Below the pieces are notes generated by a model. That model made no database searches. It was not told where the DNA came from and was given only the letters and a program-made list of their open reading frames with translations. This document shows, piece by piece, positions 16,420 through 25,641 of a stretch of 64,000 nucleotides of DNA (within the stretch, counting starts at the first letter, position 1; every line of letters starts with the position of its first letter). The position numbers were made by a program, and so were the translations under genes. Source of the stretch: Fidelibacterota bacterium (lineage in GTDB: Bacteria > Pseudomonadota > Alphaproteobacteria > Rhodospirillales > Rhodospirillaceae); the NCBI GenBank assembly GCA_947476275.1, contig CANJPQ010000003.1, forward strand, positions 133,189-197,188. Reading direction: 5' to 3'.

Positions 16420-17631
16420 ATGCCGCATGCACCCAACGAGGTTCTGATTTTCGACGCCGTGCGCACGCCGCGCGGCAAAGGGCGTGAGGGCGGCGGGCTT
16501 GCGAGCATCGCGCCGCAGGATCTTGCCAAAGGCCTGATCGATGCGCTGGAGCGGCGCAACGGCCCGGTGGCGCGGGCGCCGGATCATTTCATTCTGGGCT
16601 GCGTCGGACAGGTCGGTGCGCAGGGCGGCCACATCGGTCTGGTGGTCAAACTCCACGCCGGTTTGGCGGAGGCCACCTCCGCCTGGTCGCTCAACAACTA
16701 TTGCACCTCGGGCCTCAGCGCGGTGTCGGCCGCGGTCGACAAGGTCGCCGCGGGCAATGCGGACATCGTGCTCGCCGGCGGCATGGAAAGCATGTCGCGG
16801 GTGCCGTTTCTGGCGGACAACGCCGCCTATTACATGGACCCGACGTTCTCCGCCTCGTTGAATTACATCCCGGTCGCCCTGTCGGCCGATGTGCTGGCCC
16901 ACCAGGAAAAGGTCGGGCGTGCGGAATTGGACGATGTGGCATTGCACTCCCACCTCAAGGCCGGCGCGGCGATCGCGCAAGGCGCGGCGCAGCAGTCGCT
17001 GATCCCGGTCACGGACGCAGAGGGGAAAGTCATCCTCACGAAGGACGAATATGTCCGTCCGCAAACCACGCTCGATACGCTGGCGCGCTATGGCGTGGCG
17101 TTTGAGGATCTCGGCAAGGCCTATGCGAGCGTTCTGAAGAAAGCCATCGGTACGGATACGATCAAGCATGTGCACGCAGTCGTGCACGCGCCTGGCGTCG
17201 CGGATGGTGCGGCGCTTGCCCTTGTCGGCAATGCCGCGGCCGGCGCGAAGCTTGGCCTGAGAGCGCGCGCACGCGTGATCGCGGCGGCGGAAGCGGGCGG
17301 GGATCCGGTGCTGGGTCTCACAGCGGGCCGCACAGCGATGGATAAGGTGCTCACCAAAGCGGGGCTGACGCTGAAGGACATCGACGTCATCGAGTATATG
17401 GAAGCGTTCTCCGTCGTGCCGGCGCTGCTCTATCGCGATCATCCGGACGTGAGGGAGAAAACCAATCTTTACGGCGGCCATGTCGCGCGCGGCCACGCCT
17501 TAGGCGCGACCGGTGGCGTGCTGCTGTCGCAACTCATCGACGCGCTGGAAACCCAAGGTGCCAAGCGCGGAATGGTGGTGACGTTTGCCGCATCCGGGAT
17601 CGGCTCGGCGATGATCATCGAGCGGGTGTAA
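16420..17631 (+). CDS. Thiolase-family protein with altered catalytic motifs
   Basis: 403 residues, the normal length for a FadA/AtoB-type thiolase. The acylated cysteine is present at C95 (NNYCTSGLSA), with GGMESMS and the H359 motif GGHVARGHALGATG. Two other catalytic signatures are changed: the usual NEAF reads MEAFS, and the C-terminal CxGG(G) reads AASGIG, so the second catalytic cysteine is missing. Normal thiolases use it for proton transfer in thiolytic cleavage. It may work on an unusual acyl-CoA or catalyse a different acyl transfer. The carotenoid oxygenase follows nine bases downstream. Confidence 0.82.
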   Translation: MPHAPNEVLIFDAVRTPRGKGREGGGLASIAPQDLAKGLIDALERRNGPVARAPDHFILGCVGQVGAQGGHIGLVVKLHAGLAEATSAWSLNNYCTSGLSAVSAAVDKVAAGNADIVLAGGMESMSRVPFLADNAAYYMDPTFSASLNYIPVALSADVLAHQEKVGRAELDDVALHSHLKAGAAIAQGAAQQSLIPVTDAEGKVILTKDEYVRPQTTLDTLARYGVAFEDLGKAYASVLKKAIGTDTIKHVHAVVHAPGVADGAALALVGNAAAGAKLGLRARARVIAAAEAGGDPVLGLTAGRTAMDKVLTKAGLTLKDIDVIEYMEAFSVVPALLYRDHPDVREKTNLYGGHVARGHALGATGGVLLSQLIDALETQGAKRGMVVTFAASGIGSAMIIERV

Positions 17632-17639
17632 GGAGGGAT

Positions 17640-19148
17640 ATGATGACGGCGAAACTGATCAATCGCGTCCAATCCACAGTTCCGTCGAACGATCATCCGT
17701 ATATGAACGGGCCCTGGACGCCCAACATGGACGAGTACGACGCCTCAGACTTGGAGGTGATCGGCAAGGTTCCCGACGATATCGACGGCGTCTATGTCCG
17801 CAACACCGAGAACCCGGTGCACGCCCCTATCGGCCGATATCATCCGTTCGACGGCGACGGGATGGTCCACTCCATGCGGTTCCACAACGGCACCGCGACG
17901 TATCGCAATCGCTTCGTGCGCACCCGCGGTTTTATCGCGGAGCAAGAGGCGGGGCATGCGCTATGGGCGGGCCTGATGGAAGACCCGCGCAAGGGCTTGC
18001 GGCCCGGCGGCTGCGCACAAGGCGGCCTGAAGGATTCCTCATCGACCGACGTGGTGGTCCACGCGGGCCAAATTCTCTCCACGTTCTATCAATGCGGCGA
18101 GGGCTATCGCCTCGATCCTTACACGCTTGAGCAGAACGGCTGCGCGAGTTGGGTGCCAATCGACGGCATCTCCGCCCACTGCAAGGTGGACGAGTCCAAC
18201 GGTGAACTGCTGTTCTTCAACTACTCGAAGCATCCGCCCTACATGCATTACGGCGTGGTCGATAAGTCAGACCGTCTTGTGCACATGATCCCTGTGCCGT
18301 TGCCGGGGCCGCGCTTGCCGCACGACATGGCGTTTACCCAGAATTACGCCATCCTGAACGACCTCCCGTTGTTCTGGGACGAGGAACTTCTGAAGAAGGG
18401 CATCCACGTCGTGCGCTTCCATGCGCATCTGCCGACCCGCTTCGCCATCGTGCCGCGCCGGGGCAAGACCGAAGACATCAAATGGTTCGAGGCGGCGCCT
18501 ACTTACGTTCTGCATTGGTTGAACGCGTATGAGGAGGGCGATGAGATCGTCCTCGACGGCTACTTCGAGGAAGATCCGCAGCCCAAGTCACGCACCGATG
18601 CGCCGGCGGGCTACGAGCGTATGATGGCGTACCTGGATCAGGAATTGTTGAAGCCGCGCCTGCATCGCTGGCGGTTCAACCTCAAGACCGGCAAGACCAC
18701 CGAGAAACATCTCGACCCTCGCGATCTCGAATTCGGCATGTTCAATCAGCAGTATGCGGGGCGGAAGTATCGCTATGCCTACAGCACGATTCCGAAGCCC
18801 GGCTGGTTCCTCTTCACGGGCCTGGTAAAGCACGATCTCGACACCGGCACCTCCACGCAGTTCGATTTCGGGCCGGACCGGTACGGCAGCGAAGCGCCGT
18901 TCGCGCCGCGCCTGGGCGCGAAGGACGAGGATGACGGCTACCTGATCAGCTACATTACCGATATGAAGACCAATCGCTCGGAATGCGCGGTGATCGACGC
19001 CAAGAACATCGCGGCGGGGCCGGTCTGCCGGATTTTCCTGCCGCACCGCATTTCCAGCGGGACCCATGCCACCTGGGCGAGCGCTGCGGACATCGAAGCC
19101 GGGCGCAACGCGGTCGCGGCGCGCATGATGCGCGAAGCGGCGGAGTAG
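17640..19148 (+). CDS. Carotenoid oxygenase family protein (lignostilbene dioxygenase type), copy 2
   Basis: 502 residues, co-linear with copy 1 (11291-12760) over almost the whole length. The iron ligands are H180 (SAHCKVD), H228 (PHDMAFTQNY), H292 (VLHWLNAYEEGDE) and H476 (SGTHATW). A GGAGGG ribosome site sits just before the ATG. No export signal is present. The C-terminus extends about 13 residues further than in copy 1. Two paralogues in one island suggest successive cleavages or two related substrates. It lies between the thiolase and an SDR and is probably co-transcribed with both. Confidence 0.9.
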   Translation: MMTAKLINRVQSTVPSNDHPYMNGPWTPNMDEYDASDLEVIGKVPDDIDGVYVRNTENPVHAPIGRYHPFDGDGMVHSMRFHNGTATYRNRFVRTRGFIAEQEAGHALWAGLMEDPRKGLRPGGCAQGGLKDSSSTDVVVHAGQILSTFYQCGEGYRLDPYTLEQNGCASWVPIDGISAHCKVDESNGELLFFNYSKHPPYMHYGVVDKSDRLVHMIPVPLPGPRLPHDMAFTQNYAILNDLPLFWDEELLKKGIHVVRFHAHLPTRFAIVPRRGKTEDIKWFEAAPTYVLHWLNAYEEGDEIVLDGYFEEDPQPKSRTDAPAGYERMMAYLDQELLKPRLHRWRFNLKTGKTTEKHLDPRDLEFGMFNQQYAGRKYRYAYSTIPKPGWFLFTGLVKHDLDTGTSTQFDFGPDRYGSEAPFAPRLGAKDEDDGYLISYITDMKTNRSECAVIDAKNIAAGPVCRIFLPHRISSGTHATWASAADIEAGRNAVAARMMREAAE

Positions 19149-19159
19149 GGGATTACGCG

Positions 19160-20098
19160 ATGGGCATGCTGCTCAAGATCATACAGTTCTACGCGCGCTT
19201 CACGCTGAGCTTTACGGCTGTGGGCTATTGGTGGCGATCGCTGTTCTGGGACAAGACGCCGCCGAACTTCACCGGCCAGGTGTGGCTGGTGACCGGCGCC
19301 TCGGGCGGTTTGGGTCGCGCAATCGTGCTGAAGGCGGCGCGTCACGGGGCGGTGGTGCTGGCCGCCGCCCGCAGCGCGGCAAAGCTCGACGCCCTTGTTA
19401 AGGAAGCGCCGGCGGGAACGGTGATCCCATTGCCGACCGATCTCGCGTTACAGCGCGACACGGAAGCGCTGGCCGCCAAGCTCATCCTGGACGGACGCAA
19501 GATCGACGTGCTGGTGAACAACGTCGGCATCCTTAACAACAATTTTGCGCTGACCGCGGAAGGCCGCGAAGAGTCCTTCGCCACCAACATCCTCAATCAT
19601 TTTCTGCTGACCGAGCGCCTGATCGAGAAGGAGGCGTTGCGTCCCGAGTCAGTGGTCGTGAACATGTCGTCCGGCGGCATGTACAATGCGCCGCTGATGG
19701 TCAAGTTGATGAACGTGACCGACCCGGCGAAGTATCGTGGCGTGTTCGCCTACGCGGTTCACAAGCGCGGCCAGGTCGAACTCACGAAATACTGGCAGGA
19801 GAAGTACGGCCCGCGCGGCATGCATTTTTACGTCATGCATCCGGGCTGGGCGGAAACCGCGGGCGTGCAGCGCTCGCTGCCGAATTTCTACAAGATCCTG
19901 AACCTGATCCTGCGCAATGGCGATCAGGGGACCGATACGGCGATCTGGCTTGCGGCCACCAAGCCGGCCTGCCCGCCGGGCACGTTCTGGTTCGACCGCG
20001 CGCCGCGCGAGGAACACGCCTATGAGGCGACGAAGGTCACGAAAGACACGCCGGCAGGGCTCGCGGAGTATCTGCGCGGCGAGTTGGCGAAGGCCTAG
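19160..20098 (+). CDS. SDR-family oxidoreductase, DHRS12-like
   Basis: 312 residues from the ATG at 19160, preceded by GGGGATTAC; the frame is open further upstream but that part lies in the previous gene. An N-terminal hydrophobic helix (residues about 1-25) may anchor it to the membrane. Rossmann motif TGASGGLGRAIV, NNVG, serine in NMSSGG and YAVHK as the Tyr/Lys pair identify a classical SDR. It resembles the DHRS12 group, whose substrates are poorly known. Its stop codon shares CTAG with the convergent thiolase. Confidence 0.8.
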   Translation: MGMLLKIIQFYARFTLSFTAVGYWWRSLFWDKTPPNFTGQVWLVTGASGGLGRAIVLKAARHGAVVLAAARSAAKLDALVKEAPAGTVIPLPTDLALQRDTEALAAKLILDGRKIDVLVNNVGILNNNFALTAEGREESFATNILNHFLLTERLIEKEALRPESVVVNMSSGGMYNAPLMVKLMNVTDPAKYRGVFAYAVHKRGQVELTKYWQEKYGPRGMHFYVMHPGWAETAGVQRSLPNFYKILNLILRNGDQGTDTAIWLAATKPACPPGTFWFDRAPREEHAYEATKVTKDTPAGLAEYLRGELAKA

Positions 20099-21330
20099 CC
20101 GCGTCCCACCACAAAGCTGACAGTGGTTGTCGCACTTCCGCCGATGTTCAGGGTCGCCATGCGTGTGGCGCCTTCGATCTGATATCCGCCGGCTTTGCCG
20201 CTGATCTGCTTGGCGCAATCCAGCAGCATGCGCACGCCGGTCGCCCCGACCGGATGGCCGAGGCCGATGAGGCCGCCGCTGGCATTGATCGGAATTTTTC
20301 CGTCAGCCGCGATGGTGCCTTCTTCCACGGCTTTCCAGCTTTCGCCCGGCGCGGTGATGCCGAAGTGGTCGATCGCCATGTATTCCGTGGACGTGAAGCA
20401 ATCATGGGTTTCGATGCCGCTGATCTGCTCGACGCCTGAGATGCCGGCGCGCTTGAACGCGTCCAATATGGTGCCGCGCACATGCGGGAACACGTATGGT
20501 TGATCCTTGCTGGCCGCGATCTTGGGCGCGTAAGCAATGGTGTTCGTGCGATGGCCCCAGCCCTGTATCCGGGGCAGGTCTTCCAGCTTCAGGCCGTGTT
20601 TCTTGGCATAGGCCGCAGCTTTCTCCTGGCTTGCCAGGAAGACGACGGCGGCCCCGTCGCTCACTTGGCCGCAGTCGTGCTTGCGCATGCGGCCTTCGAT
20701 CACCGGATTGGCTTCGTCGTCCTCGGAGAAACTGAGGGCGTCCAGTGTCCACGCGCGGGTTTGCGCATTGGGATTGCGCCGCGCGTTGGCGAAATTGATC
20801 TGTGCGATCCCGGCCAAATGTTCACGCTTCAAGCCGAAGCGGCTATCGTACTCTTTCGCCACTTCGGAGAACATGTGCGGCCAGGGATAGCGCACATCCA
20901 GGCACTCATGACCGGCCCACATGGCCGTCGGCCCGATATTCGCGGCGGCCTGATCGCCCGGCACATTGCGCATCACCTCGATACCCAGCACCGCGGCAAG
21001 CCCATAACGACCGGCTTCGATCTCCGCCGATGCACCGAGGGCGGCGAGGGAGCCCGAGGCGCAGGCGCCTTCGTGACGTCCGGCGGGAATCCCGGTCAGC
21101 TTCGGATCGGCCGCCGCGAAGAACCCGCCAAGGTGTCCCTGGTTGCAGAAGATTTCCGATGCGAAATTGCCGACATGCGCGGTTTCGATCTCGGATGCGT
21201 CGAGCTTGGTCTCGGCCAGACCGCCGTCGAGCGTGTCCTTGAAAAGATCAAAAATCTCTTTGCCTTCGCGCGCCCAGTTGCGCTTGAAGTCGGTCTGGTA
21301 TCCGCCGAGGATATAGACGGGCGACGCCAT
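20095..21330 (-). CDS. SCP2-type thiolase (acetyl-CoA acetyltransferase family)
   Basis: 411 residues from the ATG at 21330, with AGGAGGCTGCC upstream. The acyl-accepting cysteine lies in GACASGSLAALG, followed by THDCFTSTEY (the HDCFT motif of SCP2-type thiolases) and GLIGLGHPVGATG. These motifs are intact, in contrast to the thiolase at 16420. SCP2-type thiolases cleave branched or bulky 3-oxoacyl-CoA esters, for example in sterol side-chain degradation. It probably carries the actual thiolytic step of the island. It is transcribed divergently from a lipocalin-like gene across an ATTTGCAAGT motif. Confidence 0.85.
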   Translation of the reverse strand: MASPVYILGGYQTDFKRNWAREGKEIFDLFKDTLDGGLAETKLDASEIETAHVGNFASEIFCNQGHLGGFFAAADPKLTGIPAGRHEGACASGSLAALGASAEIEAGRYGLAAVLGIEVMRNVPGDQAAANIGPTAMWAGHECLDVRYPWPHMFSEVAKEYDSRFGLKREHLAGIAQINFANARRNPNAQTRAWTLDALSFSEDDEANPVIEGRMRKHDCGQVSDGAAVVFLASQEKAAAYAKKHGLKLEDLPRIQGWGHRTNTIAYAPKIAASKDQPYVFPHVRGTILDAFKRAGISGVEQISGIETHDCFTSTEYMAIDHFGITAPGESWKAVEEGTIAADGKIPINASGGLIGLGHPVGATGVRMLLDCAKQISGKAGGYQIEGATRMATLNIGGSATTTVSFVVGRG

Positions 21331-21395
21331 GGCAGCCTCCTGATCGGGGAAACGGGCGCGAGGCCAGTTGGCCAAGGATAGGAATGACGGTTCGT

Positions 21396-21405
21396 ATTTG
21401 CAAGT
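21396..21405 (+). promoter_or_regulatory. Putative operator between SCP2 thiolase and lipocalin-like gene
   Basis: ATTTGCAAGT matches the island motif at eight of ten positions and lies in the 103-base divergent gap, where it could serve both transcription units. Confidence 0.45.
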
Positions 21406-21433
21406 CTGGCGGCGGCCGGATGGGAGTAGGTCT

Positions 21434-21874
21434 GTGCAGCTAAGCCGTGAACACCTGATCGGAACCTGGCGGTTCGATGAATGGACCATCGAACGGGACG
21501 GGCGGGTGACCCGCCCCATGCAGCCCGATCCGGACGGCATGATCATCTACACGCCCAACGGGGTCATGTCCGCGGCAATGTATGCCGGCGGGCGGGCGTC
21601 CTTTCCCAGCGCCGATATCAAAAAGCAGCCCGATTCCGCCAAAGCTGCGGCCTTCGACAGCTATTTCCACTACGCGGGAACCTGGCGCATTGTCGGCGAG
21701 ACGGTGGTTCACCAGGTCACAAGCGCCTTGAATCCGAACATGGTGGGCACCGAGCAGGTGCGGCATGTGGATCTGGACGGCGACCGGTTGACGTTGAGCG
21801 TCACGGAAACCCTAGAGGGCGGCGGCAGCCGCCATCACCGTCTCGTGTGGCGGCGCTTCAACCCGGCCGCTTGA
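21434..21874 (+). CDS. Lipocalin-like domain protein
   Basis: 146 residues from a GTG preceded by GGGAGTAGG. The sequence reads as a beta-rich domain beginning LIGTWRFDEWTIERDG, with PDGMIIYTPNGVMSAAM and a C-terminal LTLSVTETLEGGGSRHHRLVWRR, as in the lipocalin-like_5 family. These small cytoplasmic proteins often stand next to polyketide or aromatic catabolic genes and may bind or turn over a hydrophobic intermediate. No catalytic residue can be assigned. It leads a plus-strand unit with the acyl-CoA ligase at 21933 and the SnoaL-like gene at 23610. Confidence 0.7.
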   Translation: MQLSREHLIGTWRFDEWTIERDGRVTRPMQPDPDGMIIYTPNGVMSAAMYAGGRASFPSADIKKQPDSAKAAAFDSYFHYAGTWRIVGETVVHQVTSALNPNMVGTEQVRHVDLDGDRLTLSVTETLEGGGSRHHRLVWRRFNPAA

Positions 21875-21932
21875 GGCGGGACGGGCTCTCGTCTAGTCTC
21901 GATTTGCAACCGAGGGGCTGGGAGGCCCACGC

Positions 21933-23594
21933 GTGCAAACCACGACCCCCGAGACCATTGCCGAATACACCGCCAAGGGCTGGTTCACCGACCGGACCCT
22001 GACGCACATCTTCGATGAGGCGGCGGCGGACGCACCGGGTGTGACGGCCCTGGTCGATGCTCCGAACCGGCCGGACTTTGCGTACGGCGATCAACGTCGG
22101 CTGACCTATGCGGAGGTGGCCGCTGAGGTGAAGCGCGTCGGTGGCGCGTTGCAGCGGGTCGGCGTTGCGCAAGGCGACCGGGTGCTGGTGCAGCTGCCGA
22201 ATATCGTCGAACTGCCAATCCTGTATCTCGCACTCGCGCGCATCGGCGCGATTATCAGCCCGGTACCGATGCAGTATGGGCGCCATGAACTGACCCACAT
22301 CCTCGGCGTGCTGAAACCGAAGCTGTTCATCTCGCTCACGCGCTTCAAAGGCGAGGACATCGCGGCGAAGCATCATGCGGCATTTCCCGATCTGCCGATG
22401 GCGGCATTCGGGCCGCCGACGCAGGGCGTGACGGATCTGGCGGCGGAGATGGCGGCTGCCAGCGATGCGGCGGCGGCGACGCTGTCGGGCAACGACATCT
22501 TCACAATCTGCTGGACATCGGGCACGACCGGCCGGCCCAAGGGTGTGCCGCGCAGCTACAATCATTGGATCAGCCAGAGCGCCGGTATGCAAGACGGCGT
22601 GCGGCTCAAGCGGCACGACGTGCTGCTCAATCCGTTCCCATTCGTGAACATGGCGGCCATCAGCGGATTTCTGTTCGTGTGGCTCTACGCGCGCGGCACG
22701 TTGGTGCAGCATCATCCGTTCGAGCTGCCGGTGATGCTGAAGCAGCTGCACGAAGAGAAGGTGGCCTATACCGTCGTGCCGCCCGCGGCGTTGAACATGC
22801 TGCTGCAAAAGAAAGAGATGCTGGCGGCATTCGACCTGTCGGCGCTGCACACCATCTGTTCCGGCGGTGCGCCACTCTCACCGTGGATGGTCAAGGGCTA
22901 CAAAGACCTCTTGAACATCGACGTGGTGAATACCTTCGGCTCCAATGAGGGCGTGGCGCTGATCACCTCCGGCCGCGAGGTGCCAGATCCGGAACAGCGC
23001 GCCTTGTTCTTCCCGCGCTTCGGCGTGCCGGGTGTGGAATGGGCGAACCGCATCTCGGCGCGCATCCGCACGAAGTTGGTGGATCCGACCACCGGCAAGG
23101 TCGCGGCCAAGGCGGGCGACACCGGCGAACTTCTGGTGAAGGGCCCCAACGTGTTCGACGGCTATCTGGACTCGCCGGAAGACAATGCGCAGGTGTTCGA
23201 CGAGGAGGGCTATTTCCGCTCCGGCGATCTTCTGGAGATCGCGGGCGAGGGCGAGCACCCGCGCTTCTATCGCTTCATCGGGCGCTGCAAGGACATCATC
23301 ATTCGCGGCGGCATGAACATCTCACCGGAAGAGATCGATGCGCTGCTGATGACCCACCCGAAAGTCGCCGAAGCTGCGTCCTTCGCCATGCCCGATGCCG
23401 TGCTGGGCGAGCGCGTGTGCATGGCCGCGGCGGCAAAGCCCGGCCAGGAGATCACGCTCGACGAGATCAAGGCGCATTTGAAAGCGCAGGACGTGGCCAT
23501 CTTCAAATGGCCGGAACGGCTGATCGCGGTGCAAACGCTACCGCGCAACGCGCTCGGCAAGGTGCTGCGCGCCGAACTCAAGAAACTGCTCTAA
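21933..23594 (+). CDS. Acyl-CoA synthetase (AMP-binding, ANL superfamily)
   Basis: 553 residues from a GTG with GGGAGGCC upstream. Adenylation motifs are ICWTSGTTGRPKGVPR, TFGSNEGVA, YFRSGDLLEI, FIGRCKDIIIRGGMNISPEE and the C-terminal lysine in PRNALGKVLR. The enzyme forms an acyl-CoA from a carboxylic acid, CoA and ATP. The substrate is not evident; similarity is to medium-chain/aryl acid ligases. It sits 58 bases after the lipocalin-like gene and 15 bases before a SnoaL-like gene, so these three are likely one operon. Confidence 0.87.
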   Translation: MQTTTPETIAEYTAKGWFTDRTLTHIFDEAAADAPGVTALVDAPNRPDFAYGDQRRLTYAEVAAEVKRVGGALQRVGVAQGDRVLVQLPNIVELPILYLALARIGAIISPVPMQYGRHELTHILGVLKPKLFISLTRFKGEDIAAKHHAAFPDLPMAAFGPPTQGVTDLAAEMAAASDAAAATLSGNDIFTICWTSGTTGRPKGVPRSYNHWISQSAGMQDGVRLKRHDVLLNPFPFVNMAAISGFLFVWLYARGTLVQHHPFELPVMLKQLHEEKVAYTVVPPAALNMLLQKKEMLAAFDLSALHTICSGGAPLSPWMVKGYKDLLNIDVVNTFGSNEGVALITSGREVPDPEQRALFFPRFGVPGVEWANRISARIRTKLVDPTTGKVAAKAGDTGELLVKGPNVFDGYLDSPEDNAQVFDEEGYFRSGDLLEIAGEGEHPRFYRFIGRCKDIIIRGGMNISPEEIDALLMTHPKVAEAASFAMPDAVLGERVCMAAAAKPGQEITLDEIKAHLKAQDVAIFKWPERLIAVQTLPRNALGKVLRAELKKLL

Positions 23595-23609
23595 CAACGG
23601 GAGACGTCG

Positions 23610-24071
23610 ATGAAGATGATGCTGTTGAGCCTCGCCGCTATGGCGCTATCGGCTGCCCCGGCGATGGCCGCCGCCGCGCCGAAAACACCGGAAGTGAAAG
23701 CGGCGATGGAGATGGTCGACGCCTGGAACAAGCTCGACCTGGACCGCATCGTGAATGACTTCACCGAAGACGGCGTCCTGCATTCCGTGATGATCGAGCC
23801 CATCAAGGGCCGAGACGCGATCAAGAAGCAACTCGCGCCGCTGATCGCCGGATCAACGCGCATCGAGTTGCAAATCAAGAACATCGCCCAGGTCGGCAAG
23901 ACCGTGTTCCTGGAACGCGTCGACGACTTCGACTTCAAGGGCCGCCACGGCGCCGTGCCGGTGGTCGGCGTAATGGAGATAGAAAACGGCAAAGTGAAGG
24001 TGTGGCGCGAATACTACGACCGCGCCGAACTCCTCACCGCGCTCGGCATGATGCCCGAGAAGAAGAACTAA
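23610..24071 (+). CDS. Exported SnoaL/limonene-epoxide-hydrolase-like protein
   Basis: 153 residues. The first 20-22 residues (MKMMLLSLAAMALSAAPAMA) are a Sec signal peptide, so the product is periplasmic. The mature part has the NTF2-like layout: AMEMVDAWNKLDLDRIVNDFTEDGVLH, a GRDAIKKQL helix, and strands ending KVKVWREYYD. That resembles limonene-1,2-epoxide hydrolase relatives. GGGAG lies eight bases before the ATG. Its stop codon overlaps the next, convergent gene by four bases. Confidence 0.75.
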   Translation: MKMMLLSLAAMALSAAPAMAAAAPKTPEVKAAMEMVDAWNKLDLDRIVNDFTEDGVLHSVMIEPIKGRDAIKKQLAPLIAGSTRIELQIKNIAQVGKTVFLERVDDFDFKGRHGAVPVVGVMEIENGKVKVWREYYDRAELLTALGMMPEKKN

Positions 24072-24595
24072 AACCGCGCGTAAGACAGGTCGTTCTTGTC
24101 CTTGCGGCCCATGACCATCTTTGGGTCGCCGGGCTTGAACATGCCCAGGCACCAGGTTTCGCTGGACGCGATGTCGTGGTTCCAGTCGAACGCCATCTTG
24201 CGGTGGGCGATCTTCCAGACTCCGTCGCGATTCTCGAAGCGGTCGACAAGGCGGCCGCCGGTGAAGGTATCGTAGGGCGTCCCGTCCTTCGCGAAGCGTG
24301 CGAACGTCAGGACGTAGCTCTCGACGTAGGCTCTCGTGCCTTGCAGGTCGATCGACACATTGCAGATGTAGTGGGCCATGGTGCCCATCTTGGCGATGCG
24401 GCCGACGGCGCCTTCGATATAGGCCATCGCCGGGCCGACATAGGTGCTGCCGTGTTCCTCGATGGCGTCTTCGTGGTAGCAGGACTTGAGCAGATCGCCG
24501 TCGGCCCGATCAACACCGCGGCCATAGCGCATCAAGGTGTCGTGGATCTCCTGCTTCGCGAGCATGGCGTCGATCTTCTCTTCGCGAGTCATCAC
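24068..24595 (-). CDS. SnoaL-like (NTF2 superfamily) protein, hydroxylase beta-subunit-like
   Basis: 175 residues from a GTG that overlaps the previous gene as GTGA. The sequence DTLMRYGRGVDRADGDLLKSCYHEDAIEEHG with later RLVDRFENRDGVWKIAHRKMAFDW is the common SnoaL_4 pattern (bile-acid dehydratase/scytalone dehydratase-like). Such proteins can dehydrate or isomerise hydroxylated ring compounds or serve as small dioxygenase subunits. It is the last gene of the four-gene minus-strand operon starting at 26427. Confidence 0.75.
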   Translation of the reverse strand: MMTREEKIDAMLAKQEIHDTLMRYGRGVDRADGDLLKSCYHEDAIEEHGSTYVGPAMAYIEGAVGRIAKMGTMAHYICNVSIDLQGTRAYVESYVLTFARFAKDGTPYDTFTGGRLVDRFENRDGVWKIAHRKMAFDWNHDIASSETWCLGMFKPGDPKMVMGRKDKNDLSYARF

Positions 24596-25641
24596 ACAAG
24601 ATCCTTTCTGAATACGGGTGGAAGCGGAAAACGGTAAAGGCCGGCGGGCGCGGCTACGACATGGGGGATCGCGTTCACCACCATGCCGGCGACGCCGTAT
24701 TGCGCGGCGCGGGTCTTCATGTCGGTATCGGTCTGCTCGACCAGATCCATCCGGAGGTCAAGGCCGGGCTTGCCGCGCACCTTGATCTCCCAGTGATGGA
24801 AGTCCGCAAAGCCAGGCACGTCCGCGCCCATGATCCAGTTCACCGAAAGGGTAATCACGCGCTTGCCCTTGGCCACGCCGTGGAAGCGCCAGTTTGTGGC
24901 CGCCACCGTGCCTTGCTTGATCACCCCGGCAGCCGCGGCGATGTCCTTCGGCGCCAGGACGACTTCATGATCGGGCTCGATGCTGTCGAGCTTCAAATTG
25001 AGACTGTCGGCCAAAGACCCGACTGATTGCCGGTACATATCGTTGAACATCAGGGCGAAGGGGCCGTTCTTGAGATCGACCTTCTCCGGCGGCGATCCCA
25101 TGGCCATGACGTCGAACACATAGTTCGCGTTCGGCATATCGAAACAATCGTAGACCTCGCGGATCGTCACGCCTTCGAACTCCAGGCACAGGCCGGTGAG
25201 GACTGTGGCCAAGCGTTCGGCGATGAAGCCCGGATTGATCCCGGTGCCGCACAGTGTCGCATTGCCCTTGCGCGCGCTGGCTTCAAGCGACGCCGCGGAC
25301 GCAGCGCCCAGCGCTTGGGGATGGAAGTAGTTGTTGATCGAGATGACGTTCTTGCCGCTCTCCAGCAGCCGCTTTACGTCCGCGTCGTGCGCGTTATAGG
25401 GCATCTGCAGGAGTGGACAGTGGAGAACCACATCCGCATCCAGCGCAAGAATCTCATCGATCGACTTGGTCGCCTTTACGCCGGTGGGCGCGCGCCGGGC
25501 GATGTCGCCTGCATCCTTGCCGACCTTCTTGTCGCTGTAGACATACAGGCCCACAAGTTCGAGGTCGGGATGGTCGATCACCGCGCGCAGGGTGGTCTTG
25601 CCCATGGCCCCTGTCGCCCACTGGATGACCTTGATGGTCAT
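24592..25641 (-). CDS. DapB-like NAD(P)-dependent reductase (2,4-diaminopentanoate dehydrogenase-like)
   Basis: 349 residues from the ATG at 25641, which overlaps the preceding stop by four bases. The N-terminus KVIQWATGAMGKTTLRAV is the Rossmann cofactor loop shared by dihydrodipicolinate reductase-like proteins. The rest, including ATLCGTGINPGF and a long C-terminal alpha/beta part, matches the group that contains 2,4-diaminopentanoate dehydrogenase and many uncharacterised proteins of steroid or terpenoid catabolic clusters. The actual substrate is unknown. Tight overlap with NTF2-like genes on both sides indicates that they act in one pathway. Confidence 0.78.
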   Translation of the reverse strand: MTIKVIQWATGAMGKTTLRAVIDHPDLELVGLYVYSDKKVGKDAGDIARRAPTGVKATKSIDEILALDADVVLHCPLLQMPYNAHDADVKRLLESGKNVISINNYFHPQALGAASAASLEASARKGNATLCGTGINPGFIAERLATVLTGLCLEFEGVTIREVYDCFDMPNANYVFDVMAMGSPPEKVDLKNGPFALMFNDMYRQSVGSLADSLNLKLDSIEPDHEVVLAPKDIAAAAGVIKQGTVAATNWRFHGVAKGKRVITLSVNWIMGADVPGFADFHHWEIKVRGKPGLDLRMDLVEQTDTDMKTRAAQYGVAGMVVNAIPHVVAAPAGLYRFPLPPVFRKDLV

